From Hyphomicrobiales bacterium (GTDB lineage: Bacteria > Pseudomonadota > Alphaproteobacteria > Rhizobiales > Rhizobiaceae), in contig UCGV01000017.1 in the NCBI GenBank assembly GCA_900471925.1, forward strand, positions 1 through 64,000: a stretch of DNA of 64,000 nucleotides. Direction: 5' to 3'. Every line of letters starts with the position of its first letter. The stretch's first letter is position 1. Positions 26,000 to 34,635 of this stretch are shown here, piece by piece. A program made the position numbers and the translations under genes. The notes under the pieces are model-generated. The model saw only the letters and a list, made by a program, of their open reading frames with translations, searched no databases and was not told the DNA's origin.

Positions 26000-26354
26000 G
26001 ATTTCGGCCGACGCGACCAGCAAGCTCAGGTTCCTGCGCCAGAGGACCGGACTGACGCCAAACCTCTTGTGCCGGATCGCGCTGATGACCTCGCTCGAAG
26101 AAGGCGTGATTGGTAACGTACCGCCTCCGGACGAGGAAGGATCGGAGTTCAACTCCTACACTCTTACCGGAGAACATTCCGCCCTTTACATAACGCTCCT
26201 GCGGTTTGTGGAGGAACAAGGTGGCGACAGTGAGCTTTCGGACGAAGCAATGCTGGTGCGTATGAGGGCACATATCCATCGCGGCGTCGGCACGCTTTCT
26301 GTACGTGCCAAGTCGGCGGCGGAACTTCTCGCGATTATTCCGGAGGCAGCATGA
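25980..26354 (+). CDS. dndE: DNA phosphorothioation protein DndE
   Basis: 124 residues from the GTG at 25980, which gives VHYSKLRISADATSKLRFLRQRTGLTPNLLCRIALMTSL, the typical DndE N-terminal DNA-binding helix bundle. DndE binds nicked DNA and completes the core DndCDE complex. The start falls inside the end of dndD, and the last bases overlap dndA by four (ATGA). The acidic and helical C-terminus (EEQGGDSELSDEAMLVRMRAHIHRG) is normal for the family. Confidence 0.9.
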   Translation: MHYSKLRISADATSKLRFLRQRTGLTPNLLCRIALMTSLEEGVIGNVPPPDEEGSEFNSYTLTGEHSALYITLLRFVEEQGGDSELSDEAMLVRMRAHIHRGVGTLSVRAKSAAELLAIIPEAA

Positions 26355-27514
26355 GCCAACCGCTCTACTTCGACCACAATGCGACGACACCAATCGACCC
26401 TCTCGTGGTCGATGCGATGGAACCTTACCTGCGGGAAATCTTCGGCAACCCGTCGAGCGTAGAGCATCAACACGGATATGACGCCGGCCGCGCGATCGAT
26501 ACGGCGCGAGCCCTTGCGGCGAGCGCAATTGGCGCCCGCGAAACGGAAATCGTCTTTACCGCCGGCGCGACGGAAGCGAACAATATCGCCATTTTCGGCG
26601 CAGCAAGAGCCAACCCAGAGAAACGTCATCTCGTCACCACCGCGATCGAGCACCCGGCGGTTTTGGAGCCGATGCGAGCGCTGGAACGGGAAGGCTATCG
26701 TGTCACTTATCTTCGCGTCGACGAAACAGGCCGCGTCAGCCTTGAGGACTTGGCCGGCGCAATCACGCCGGAGACGGCGCTGGTAAGCGTGATGGCAGCA
26801 AATAACGAGGTGGGTGTCCTCCAGCCCATCCGGGAAATCGGTGCAATATGTGCTGCGCGTGGGGCACTGTTCCACACCGATCTCGCACAAGTGCTGGCCT
26901 ACCATCCGGTGGATGTCGAAAAGGACAACATACATATCGCAAGCCTGTCCGCCCACAAAGCATACGGCCCGAAAGGAATAGGCGCGCTTTACATCCGCGC
27001 CCGCAAACCAAGGGTTAAGCTGGCGCCGTTGCTTTTCGGCGGAGGGCAGGAAAAGGGCTTGCGTCCCGGCACGCTCAACACGGCCGCAATTGTTGGTCTC
27101 GGCCGGGCTTTTGCGATATGCAAGGAGCGATCGACAAGGGACGCCGGTCACGTGTCCGGTCTAGGTTCTATCTTCTGGTCCATCTTCAGAGAACTTGTAC
27201 CGGAAGCCGTTATCAACGGACCCACATCCGAGCGGCTGGCCAACAATCTCTCTATCTCCGTCGAAGGCGTTGAACCGCTGGCATTGATGAGGCGTCTCAG
27301 AGGGCGGATCAGCTTTTCGGCGTCAAGTGCCTGCGCGACCGACAAGATGGAAACCTCGCATGTGCTAATGGCCATGTTTGGCAATACACAAAGGGCACGA
27401 CAGGCCTTCCGTATCGCACCTGGCCGCTTCACGACTACAGACGATGTCGTCGAAGCCGCAAACCTCCTTGGAAAAGAAACGCGCGCGTTGAGGGACAGCA
27501 CGCGCGCCGCTTAA
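26351..27514 (+). CDS. dndA: cysteine desulfurase DndA
   Basis: 387 residues, class V PLP aminotransferase fold: YFDHNATTPIDP at the N-terminus, EIVFTAGATEANNIAI, the PLP-binding Lys203 in SLSAHKAYGPKG, and the sulfur-accepting Cys328 in SASSACATDKMETSHVL. It removes sulfur from L-cysteine and passes it to DndC. In Streptomyces dndA is divergent from dndBCDE, and many genomes lack a dedicated dndA and use IscS; here it is the fifth gene of the operon. Convergent with the 160-aa gene at 27566, with 51 bases between them. Confidence 0.92.
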   Translation: MSQPLYFDHNATTPIDPLVVDAMEPYLREIFGNPSSVEHQHGYDAGRAIDTARALAASAIGARETEIVFTAGATEANNIAIFGAARANPEKRHLVTTAIEHPAVLEPMRALEREGYRVTYLRVDETGRVSLEDLAGAITPETALVSVMAANNEVGVLQPIREIGAICAARGALFHTDLAQVLAYHPVDVEKDNIHIASLSAHKAYGPKGIGALYIRARKPRVKLAPLLFGGGQEKGLRPGTLNTAAIVGLGRAFAICKERSTRDAGHVSGLGSIFWSIFRELVPEAVINGPTSERLANNLSISVEGVEPLALMRRLRGRISFSASSACATDKMETSHVLMAMFGNTQRARQAFRIAPGRFTTTDDVVEAANLLGKETRALRDSTRAA

Positions 27515-27565
27515 AGCACACGTCCAGGAAACTTCGCGTTAAGGACCGTTCGCGGGAGTTGCGCT

Positions 27566-28048
27566 TTAGGCCGGCGGCAGCTTCTCGACAGCGTTTTCGA
27601 TAAGCGCCGTGTAGCCTTGTATAAACTCTTCGGCCGTATAAGGCTTCATGTCCCGTTGTTCCGCTAGATATTCATACCCGCCGCTTGCGTATGCATTGAG
27701 CCGCCGCATCCCCTGGTCAGTCAAACTGTTCGGACTTTCTGAATCGACAAGCCGCTTAAAGAGTCCACGCACCTGCGCCTTTTCGCTGACGTCGATACCA
27801 CTCTTGCGAAGCTCTGCGGTGACGAGCAATCCGATGATCAAACGGCTGGCAGAGCGATAATCTTCGACGAATTTCTCTACCAGATCGGTGGCAGGATGGG
27901 CTGTGCCGGTCAGTTCAGTCGCACGTCCACTCGCAAGGCCAGCGATCAAGCATAGGTAGTAGATGTCAAACTTCGTTCTGAATGGCGGTAAGTCCGCGAT
28001 TTCGGAAAACCAGCTTTGTGCGTCGGTGCGAAGACGAAAATAGGCCAT
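27566..28048 (-). CDS. 160-aa protein at the end of the dnd-associated restriction module
   Basis: 160 residues, mostly helical and acidic: FKIxYYLC-type segment FRTKFDIYYLCLIAGL near residues 23-38, then LVEKFVEDYRSASRLIIGLLV and YASGGYEYLAEQRDMKPYTAEEF. It has no catalytic motif. It reads like one of the small dnd-associated proteins described only as family members in annotation pipelines. The gap to the ATPase gene upstream is two bases, so it belongs to the same operon and probably binds the ATPase. Function unknown. Confidence 0.65.
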   Translation of the reverse strand: MAYFRLRTDAQSWFSEIADLPPFRTKFDIYYLCLIAGLASGRATELTGTAHPATDLVEKFVEDYRSASRLIIGLLVTAELRKSGIDVSEKAQVRGLFKRLVDSESPNSLTDQGMRRLNAYASGGYEYLAEQRDMKPYTAEEFIQGYTALIENAVEKLPPA

Positions 28049-28050
28049 GC

Positions 28051-30030
28051 TCAGTCGTCCTCCTCGTCAGTGACGTCGAAGCTCATGAAGTAATCTTTGC
28101 CCTCAACCACGACCGAATAATCGTTCTGCGAGACGCCTGTCGTTGGAAGCCCCGGAAGCAGGCGAGCGGTTCCCGTTGTCCTTCTAAACATCGTCAGATA
28201 CCGGATCTCGTCGGTTGACTCCGCCAGTGCCGGCACAAAGCCGGACAGCTCAGTGTTGATCGTGAATGCCACAAACTGACTGCAGAGTTCCGGGATCAGG
28301 CTGCCGATACGTCGCCGGCGGCCCATATCCATCGGGTTGGCGGGGCTATCGACGACGAGCGGAAAGTCGTTATTGCCACGGCGAAGCGCGCTCATCAGGA
28401 AGACGTAACCTGCAGCCAGCACTTGCGCAGTACTGCCGGTGCCTTGTCCCTCAAGGCGGATCGAGCGATCGATCCGGCCAATGGTCAACGGGTCATTGGC
28501 GAGTACCTTCTCGAGGCGGGCGTTACATAGGTCAATCAGCTCTGCCTTGATCTTTGATCTGGCCAGCTCCGTCGTCCGGGCCATAATGGCTTTGATAACG
28601 TCAGTCTGCTTGCGAAGCGTAACGGTCTCTGTAATTTCCGAGATCTTGCCGCCAAACTCCTTTATTTTCTTGTCTATAAGCTTGAGCGAACAGGGCTCCG
28701 CTGAGCCATCTTTTTCATCGTCAGCGTCGATCTCCTGAAGTAGCCGAGTGCAGTCGTCATGGAGTTTAGTTTGCTTGTCCAGCTGCTGCTGCCACGCGAA
28801 CAACTCCTCATCACCTTCGTCTATCAGCTTTTGCTTGAGCGCGTTGACTGTCTGGCGAGCCAATTTCTGATCGCGCCTGGCGGCGCCCAGCCCGGCCATG
28901 GCTTCAGATAGCCTTTCTTCGGGTGATTCTGTCTCGGACGCGACGGTGAAATCGCCAATGTCCTGTTTGATGGCATTGATAACGCCCGATTCTGATGCAT
29001 CGAGATAACGTAGCGACCTGATCCCAATCTCGTGCTTGGCGCCGAGTGTCATTTCCCGGCCACAGATGCATTCGTCCTCCTCAAGAAGCTCATTGAAGAA
29101 CTGAGCAGAGGTGTTTTCTGGCAGACGCAGGTTGTCAAGATTGTCTTTAAGCGCAATCAGCGATGTGGCGAAGGATGGGTGTATTGCCAACGGCTGACGA
29201 AGCGCCTGCATCGCATTGCCTGCTGCAATGGATAGCGCGCCTACAGTCCGCGTCATTTCGATTTTGGCTTCATTGAACTGCTCGCGCGTTGATCGACCAG
29301 TTCCGAGCCGCTCCTCGATCTTGGCAGCCAGATCTGTAATCTCCGCACCGATTTCACGGACTTGGGTCTCAGCTTTGACCCTCGCCTTTGCGATAGTCGT
29401 CCGCCGCGCCGTCATGTTACTAAGCTGGGTTCGCAAGCGGGTGAGTGCATTGTCGCTCTTCGCACCGGCTTGCTTGGTACGCCGCGACCATTCCTGCTCG
29501 ACGAACTCTCCAATTTCGTTGAGAAGATAGAGTTGGCAAAGCGCGTCGATCGCGTCATCCGCCGCGGTCTGACGTTCATCAAGAAGGCGTGCCGCAAACT
29601 CGCCGTTAAAGATGAAGAGACCAAGAAATTCCTTGGCGAGGAAGCGACGCACAGCTGGCAGTGGTTGCCAAGACTGGACGACGCCGCCGCTGCCCGGATT
29701 GGTCGTTCGATAACGCGCCACACCCATTTCAAAGTCGAGAACCAGTTCAATGGATAATTGTCGACCATCGACCAGCAGCGATACGACGAATGCGCCGAGT
29801 TCGCGCTCATCGCCCTTTCGGCGGTAGCTGCGCACGGTCTTTTCGTCCCACGACGTCGCAACACCGCTGAGTGTCGCAATCAACATCTCGAGGGTTGTCG
29901 TCTTTCCGGTCCCGTTAGGCATCTGGAGAAGTGTGACCTTGGGAACCGTGGACCCGGGTCCGATCAAATCGATCGTAACGTCAGGACAACGCAGCCCGGA
30001 GGTCGACCATCCGGCAATATCAATGCGCAC
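28051..30030 (-). CDS. SMC/Rad50-like ATPase of the dnd-associated restriction module
   Basis: 659 residues starting at GTG. Walker A PNGTGKTT at residues 38-45, a CxC (ECICGREM, near residue 321) that looks like half of a zinc hook, coiled-coil around residues 190-240 and 340-500, and a Walker B FPLVVDSPANPMD near residues 555-567. It is similar in overall design to DndD but clearly diverged. It overlaps the 65-aa gene by 11 bases. In a defence setting such ATPases couple DNA sensing to a nuclease. Together with the PLD helicase it may replace the DndFGH restriction proteins, none of which I see in this window. Confidence 0.7.
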   Translation of the reverse strand: MRIDIAGWSTSGLRCPDVTIDLIGPGSTVPKVTLLQMPNGTGKTTTLEMLIATLSGVATSWDEKTVRSYRRKGDERELGAFVVSLLVDGRQLSIELVLDFEMGVARYRTTNPGSGGVVQSWQPLPAVRRFLAKEFLGLFIFNGEFAARLLDERQTAADDAIDALCQLYLLNEIGEFVEQEWSRRTKQAGAKSDNALTRLRTQLSNMTARRTTIAKARVKAETQVREIGAEITDLAAKIEERLGTGRSTREQFNEAKIEMTRTVGALSIAAGNAMQALRQPLAIHPSFATSLIALKDNLDNLRLPENTSAQFFNELLEEDECICGREMTLGAKHEIGIRSLRYLDASESGVINAIKQDIGDFTVASETESPEERLSEAMAGLGAARRDQKLARQTVNALKQKLIDEGDEELFAWQQQLDKQTKLHDDCTRLLQEIDADDEKDGSAEPCSLKLIDKKIKEFGGKISEITETVTLRKQTDVIKAIMARTTELARSKIKAELIDLCNARLEKVLANDPLTIGRIDRSIRLEGQGTGSTAQVLAAGYVFLMSALRRGNNDFPLVVDSPANPMDMGRRRRIGSLIPELCSQFVAFTINTELSGFVPALAESTDEIRYLTMFRRTTGTARLLPGLPTTGVSQNDYSVVVEGKDYFMSFDVTDEEDD

Positions 30031-30217
30031 TCGTTTGTTCCTTCAATTGCACCGCTTCGCGGACGTCCTCGTATCGTTGCGCCTGGGCTTCTAGCGCGTC
30101 GTCGCCCTCGGTCATGGCCAAAAGCCATGCTTCGAGCCGCAGTGACAGCGCCCTCGGCTGACCGCTCTCCTCAACAGCTTCACGCAAAGCTTCCGCCAAT
30201 GCGGTATCAAGTGCCAT
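30020..30217 (-). CDS. 65-aa protein between the helicase and ATPase genes
   Basis: A short gene missed by longer-frame annotation: MALDTALAEALREAVEESGQ, then ALSLRLEAWLLAMTEGDDALEAQAQRYEDVREAVQ. AAAGGAG stands seven bases before the ATG at 30217. It overlaps both neighbours (11 bases at each end), so it is translated as part of the operon. It is acidic and wholly helical. It may be an adaptor between helicase and ATPase or an inhibitor. No family recognised. Confidence 0.7.
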   Translation of the reverse strand: MALDTALAEALREAVEESGQPRALSLRLEAWLLAMTEGDDALEAQAQRYEDVREAVQLKEQTSAH

Positions 30218-32177
30218 AGTCATCTCCTTTACGTACCTTTGCCAGCTCCGAGAGCCAGGCACAGCGCTCCTGGTCTGCGTTCGGGACAGTATCAGTTTCA
30301 GCTTCCGGTCGAACAAAATCCACCACAAGCGCGCGCTTGTCAGGCTTTGCGGGATCAATCCGAAGGCAGCGCCCTATCCTCTGAATGGTTTCAAGCTTCG
30401 CGCGTGCAGAGGCAAAAAGAATTACCGTGTTCAACGAGCGAATGTCGATTCCCTGCGAAATACGGTGGCAGGTAATGAGGCAGTCGATATCGCCGCGCGC
30501 AAACGCGATGAGATGGTCGCGATCATCATCTGCGTAATACGTCCGGTAGCGGTGGGTACGGCGATGGATCGACGCGAGAATCCGCTCGCCATATTCGATC
30601 GTCTCCACGAAAACGATGCTGCGGTTCAAAATCTCCGGGAAGCCTTTCAGGTGTTCCTCGAAAACCTCGGGCTTCGCTTCGGCAGTTTTGTAGACCTTCG
30701 CGATCTCGGTCCAGAGTTCCTCATTCCCCATCGGCCGGCCTTCGCGCTGGCGTGCTGCCTTCTTCGCGTAGACGAGGCGAAGTCGCTCCCGGTCAGCGTC
30801 TGTCAGATCATAAGGGAGCGGCCGATAGTCAAATTCACTCAACACCCCACGAGATATCGCCCTTTCAAGGGGAAAGCGGTACAGCGTCGGCCCGATCTCG
30901 TCGGTGATGAAGTTGTTTCCTTCAGCGTCGTAAGCACGCTCAGGCGTCGCGCTCAGGCCGACTCGCCAGCCGAAGGCTTGGTGCTGGCCCTTCACGCTAC
31001 CGACCAAACTCGGCATGCCGAGGCCGTGCACTTCGTCGTGGACGATCAGGGCCTTGGCCTTGATATGATCAGGCAAGCGGATGAGTAATCGCGGGAGTTG
31101 CCCACGAGAGACAACTATGAGTGATTTTTTTGGGTCAACGATAAAGTCTCCCATCTCGTGATGGGGGCCGAAATGCCGATAGATTAGCCACTTTGGCCCG
31201 CCATCCAAATTCCACGCATCCAGCTCGGCCGCCCATTGTTCAAGGAGGTCGGTGCCCTCCATCGTCACGATGGCGCACTCGATCGCGCCATTGGAGACGA
31301 GGTGTGCGAATATTTTCAGCGCGGTTCTGGTTTTGCCCGTGCCTGTCGCCATTTCGAGAATGCCAGCGGGCTTTTCAAGGAAGGCCGAAACCGCCTCTTC
31401 TTGGTGACGCCAGCGCGGATTGATTTCTGCCAGGTCCTCTGGCTGTTTCTCGACAGCGGGCTCGACGAATGGCCAGTCCGCATTCTGCCGGAACTTTTCC
31501 AAGATCTTCGCCGACGGTGCGATCACCGCCAAGCCCGCTGCCTCGCCTGCCCAGGTTTCATCGAACTGCTCAGACTTGGTGGCTACTCGCTCCTCTTCGC
31601 CAGCGATCCAGTCGCAATAAACATCGATACTTTCGTAGTTGCGGCTGTGGCCGCCAGTCGTTTCGTTCGCCGAACCGGTGAAGGCAATCGTCCCGCCGGC
31701 CGAGAGATCGAAGATGCCGAACTTCTCGTGGAATATGCCAGGTTCGTCCAAATGCTCCGGAAAGGCGAACTTGAGTTCGAGCCTGTCGTTGGCAATGAGC
31801 CACGCGAAGACGCGAGCACGGATAGCAGTGTCGTTGGGTGATAGCGCCAGCTCGGCAATCTCTTCCAGGATACGGTCGACGACGATCGACCGATAGGCTG
31901 CTCGCGCTTGCTCGTCGTCAAGGGTTGTCAGGGTGCGCCTGTCAGATTCCGAGATCATCGGCGACGAAATCAGACGGATCGTCAGCATCTTCAGCGCGGC
32001 CCGAGGAAGTCCATCGATCCAGGAAAGCAGAGCAGTGCTTGAGAAGTATCCAGCCGCTCGGCGGTAAAGGGCGGCCTCCCGAATACAAGGCGCAAAAAAG
32101 TCATCGGCAAGGCTATCTCGGCCGCTCCGATAGTGACTTTTAGGACGAAAGCCCGCATGTCCAGTTGCTCTATTCAT
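30207..32177 (-). CDS. PLD-nuclease/DEAD-helicase fusion, dnd-associated restriction enzyme candidate
   Basis: 656 residues. N-terminal phospholipase-D-type nuclease domain with one HKD motif: FHEKFGIFD followed by FTGSANETTGG (about residues 148-170). Then an SF2 helicase: ATGTGKTRTAL (Walker A, near 280), DEVHGLGM (DExH, near 380), SATPERAYD, QGIDIRSLNTVI and QRIGRCLR. This architecture resembles the DEAD/DEAH proteins annotated as the DNA phosphorothioation system restriction enzyme, alternative to DndFGH. The PLD domain would cut DNA while the helicase moves on it. It is leftward, convergent to dndBCDEA, and tightly packed between the sigma-like gene and the 65-aa gene. Confidence 0.8.
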   Translation of the reverse strand: MNRATGHAGFRPKSHYRSGRDSLADDFFAPCIREAALYRRAAGYFSSTALLSWIDGLPRAALKMLTIRLISSPMISESDRRTLTTLDDEQARAAYRSIVVDRILEEIAELALSPNDTAIRARVFAWLIANDRLELKFAFPEHLDEPGIFHEKFGIFDLSAGGTIAFTGSANETTGGHSRNYESIDVYCDWIAGEEERVATKSEQFDETWAGEAAGLAVIAPSAKILEKFRQNADWPFVEPAVEKQPEDLAEINPRWRHQEEAVSAFLEKPAGILEMATGTGKTRTALKIFAHLVSNGAIECAIVTMEGTDLLEQWAAELDAWNLDGGPKWLIYRHFGPHHEMGDFIVDPKKSLIVVSRGQLPRLLIRLPDHIKAKALIVHDEVHGLGMPSLVGSVKGQHQAFGWRVGLSATPERAYDAEGNNFITDEIGPTLYRFPLERAISRGVLSEFDYRPLPYDLTDADRERLRLVYAKKAARQREGRPMGNEELWTEIAKVYKTAEAKPEVFEEHLKGFPEILNRSIVFVETIEYGERILASIHRRTHRYRTYYADDDRDHLIAFARGDIDCLITCHRISQGIDIRSLNTVILFASARAKLETIQRIGRCLRIDPAKPDKRALVVDFVRPEAETDTVPNADQERCAWLSELAKVRKGDDYGT

Positions 32178-32195
32178 TCAAAGTCCAATGCCGTG

Positions 32196-34487
32196 TCATT
32201 CCTCGAGCAACCACCGTAGCAAGTCCTCGCGATTTTGCCTCTCGGCGGACTGACGGCTTTCCGCCATGATAACGTCGAGCGAATCCATCTCCATAGGATC
32301 AGGCGCGGCCAATACCTCGTCGCTGTCAAAAATCGCATTAAGCCGATCTGGTTCAGGCCATCCCCTTAAAGACGTACTCGCGGCGCGAATGTCGTCTCGC
32401 ATCATTGATCCAATGCCACGGTCCCAGGAGAGGATGCCAGTCGAAGAAATTTCGCTTGTCATCTGGGCGACCAGATCTCTGGCACGATCCGTGGCACGAT
32501 GCGTACGCTGCCAACCGGAAAAATCGGTTTCCTCGGCGTTCAAGACCCCAAGGGCAATCAAGATTGCCAAAACCGACACGGCCGCATGGCTGTCGATCCG
32601 ACGCCCTGCCATGCGGTTGACAGCCATCCAGTTCAGCGTGCCCGCGTTGCTTGCTTCGATGCAGGCGGCAAGAATACGATGCAGTTCTGGTAGGACGTAG
32701 GCGTCCTGACGCGGTGTGTCAGCGAGTTCAAATCGGCCTTCGCGCCGCGCGAATTCCTGCCAATGCGCACGCTCCGATTCAGAGATTGGCCAGGCCGCGA
32801 TGTCCGCGACGGCAAGTAGCGAGCGATAATTCTCCTGCGTACCATTGTGACGACCCCACCTTGCGAGCGCGAACTCCCCTTCAGGCGACCAGAGTGGGAA
32901 CACATCCCGTCTCTCACCGGCCCGGCGCCCGAGGGCAAACAGGCGCAACTGGTTGTTTTCTAGAAGGTAGGGAGGAGGATCGGCGAGCAGATGTTCTGGT
33001 GATGGCAACTGATGAGGAAGGCCGTAGACGCCTGGCAAGAACCGCAAAAATATTTGAGGGTTCAGAAGCAAGGTTGGCCCGACGCTGTTGGGTGAGCGGC
33101 CTGGCGGAAGAATCTCATGCGCATTCTGATAAAGTGTCAAAAGACGCTCGGGTCCACGTCGTTCGAGTGCGGCGGTAAGCGCCGCGACACACGTGGCACC
33201 CTCGTCATCACCAATTACGCCCTCATATTTGGGCGGCGCTTCGCGAAAAAAGTCTTCGCGATCATGTGGTACAGGGAGCTCGCCGCCAGCGCCGATGCCA
33301 AACCAGATTTGATCGAACGTTTCGATGAAAAGGTGCGGTGCCGCCTGCATGACGATATCGGCATCGCGCGCAGAGCAGGGATCGAACGGACAAAGCTGGT
33401 GGTAGAGTTGAATCAAATTCTCTGCGGAAATGGGCGCCCCCGCCGCGACCAACAGTCGGTGCAGACCAAGGGCACGACGCATCCTTGGCCCCGGTTTCGA
33501 CTGGAGGACGTAGCCTTGGTCAAGCTCGAGACCCAACTCGACCCGGAGCGCAGCTTCCACATGAGGTATGCCGTCCCCTCCGTAGTCGGAGATGGAGCGC
33601 GGCAGAGGCAGATGAGCGAGTGCTCTGTATCGATCGGCAGCCGTCATCGCGAGCTTGGCACTAGCCGGTGCGCCGATCCAACCGTGGGTGGCTCTTGTCG
33701 CTATGCTGGAGAGCCACATCCGAGGTTGCGTTCCAATCAGCTCGAGCGAAAGCTGAATAGCGCCATCCAGATCGCGCAGCGCCGAGTCCACCGTTTTATC
33801 TGTAACCCATCCACGCCCCTCGCTGAGCTTCAACCACGCGGATGGAGATGCGGAGGCGACAAAATCGGCTAGCGGGACAAGGCGCATGCGAACCCGCATG
33901 CGTGTCAAAGCGCGTTTTTCAATCTGCCTGATCCGCTCGCGTGTCACGCCATAGTCAGACCCTATCTCCTCCAACGTTTCGCGCGCGGTCGATCCGAGAC
34001 CGAACCTGCGCTCGACAACCAACCGGTCTCGGCCATTGCAGTGCCCAAGTAGCCAATCAAGGCTTGCCTCCAGCGTTGCGAACGTTGGGATCTTGTCAGC
34101 CGAAACGTGCTCGTCCTGCTGCTTGTCGCCAAACAACGTTTCGCAGGCCTGCGCAATGTGCTCTTGCGCCACGCCACGCTCTGCCAGCAGCCTTGGCGTC
34201 AAAAGCTTTACGAGAGCAGCCATTTCACCGACTGACGTTCTGCCGATGTTTGGCCGCGTCCGCAGACTATCGAGGAAGGTGTCGAGGTTCAGAACAACGT
34301 CAGCAAAGCAAATGGTCTGAAGGTCGGGATCGGTCAGAACCCGCTGGAGACGAACGGACAGAAGCTCACCTTCGATGGCCTGGGCCAGTGATAGGTCGCC
34401 AATATCATCGACCATCTGCATCCGGTTGCGACCGTATTGCATAGGGGCAGGCGATTCCGGGTGAATAGTCGTAACGTTGCCTACCAT
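32196..34487 (-). CDS. large protein with RNA polymerase alphaCTD-like and sigma region 4-like domains
   Basis: 763 residues. Residues about 42-97 read like an RNA polymerase alpha C-terminal domain (LSVRLQRVLTD, then LRTRPNIGRTSVGEMAALVKLL, the helix-hairpin-helix with NIGR). Residues 152-197 are a near-perfect sigma-70 region 4 helix-turn-helix: RDRLVVERRFGLGSTARETL then VTRERIRQIEKRALTRMR. The remaining 560 residues are unfamiliar and predicted mixed helix/strand. Thus the two DNA-contact modules of the transcription machinery are fused to an unknown body. It is the first gene of the leftward module and could be a DNA-binding sensor or recruit RNA polymerase. Confidence 0.75.
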   Translation of the reverse strand: MVGNVTTIHPESPAPMQYGRNRMQMVDDIGDLSLAQAIEGELLSVRLQRVLTDPDLQTICFADVVLNLDTFLDSLRTRPNIGRTSVGEMAALVKLLTPRLLAERGVAQEHIAQACETLFGDKQQDEHVSADKIPTFATLEASLDWLLGHCNGRDRLVVERRFGLGSTARETLEEIGSDYGVTRERIRQIEKRALTRMRVRMRLVPLADFVASASPSAWLKLSEGRGWVTDKTVDSALRDLDGAIQLSLELIGTQPRMWLSSIATRATHGWIGAPASAKLAMTAADRYRALAHLPLPRSISDYGGDGIPHVEAALRVELGLELDQGYVLQSKPGPRMRRALGLHRLLVAAGAPISAENLIQLYHQLCPFDPCSARDADIVMQAAPHLFIETFDQIWFGIGAGGELPVPHDREDFFREAPPKYEGVIGDDEGATCVAALTAALERRGPERLLTLYQNAHEILPPGRSPNSVGPTLLLNPQIFLRFLPGVYGLPHQLPSPEHLLADPPPYLLENNQLRLFALGRRAGERRDVFPLWSPEGEFALARWGRHNGTQENYRSLLAVADIAAWPISESERAHWQEFARREGRFELADTPRQDAYVLPELHRILAACIEASNAGTLNWMAVNRMAGRRIDSHAAVSVLAILIALGVLNAEETDFSGWQRTHRATDRARDLVAQMTSEISSTGILSWDRGIGSMMRDDIRAASTSLRGWPEPDRLNAIFDSDEVLAAPDPMEMDSLDVIMAESRQSAERQNREDLLRWLLEE

Positions 34488-34635
34488 TTCACAATCTGAT
34501 TAGGTTGGTAGCGACACGGAATGACTGCGGTCTCCGGGCACGACCCTTGAGGACTATTGGCACGTCTGAGCGGCGGGGTTACTCCGGCGAACCACCAGCG
34601 CGGCAATGATCCCATCACAGACTGATGCCAAATTT

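Noticed and set aside
27566-34487. dndFGH restriction genes
   Set aside because: The ATPase and helicase here do not read as DndF, DndG or DndH; the module seems an alternative type.
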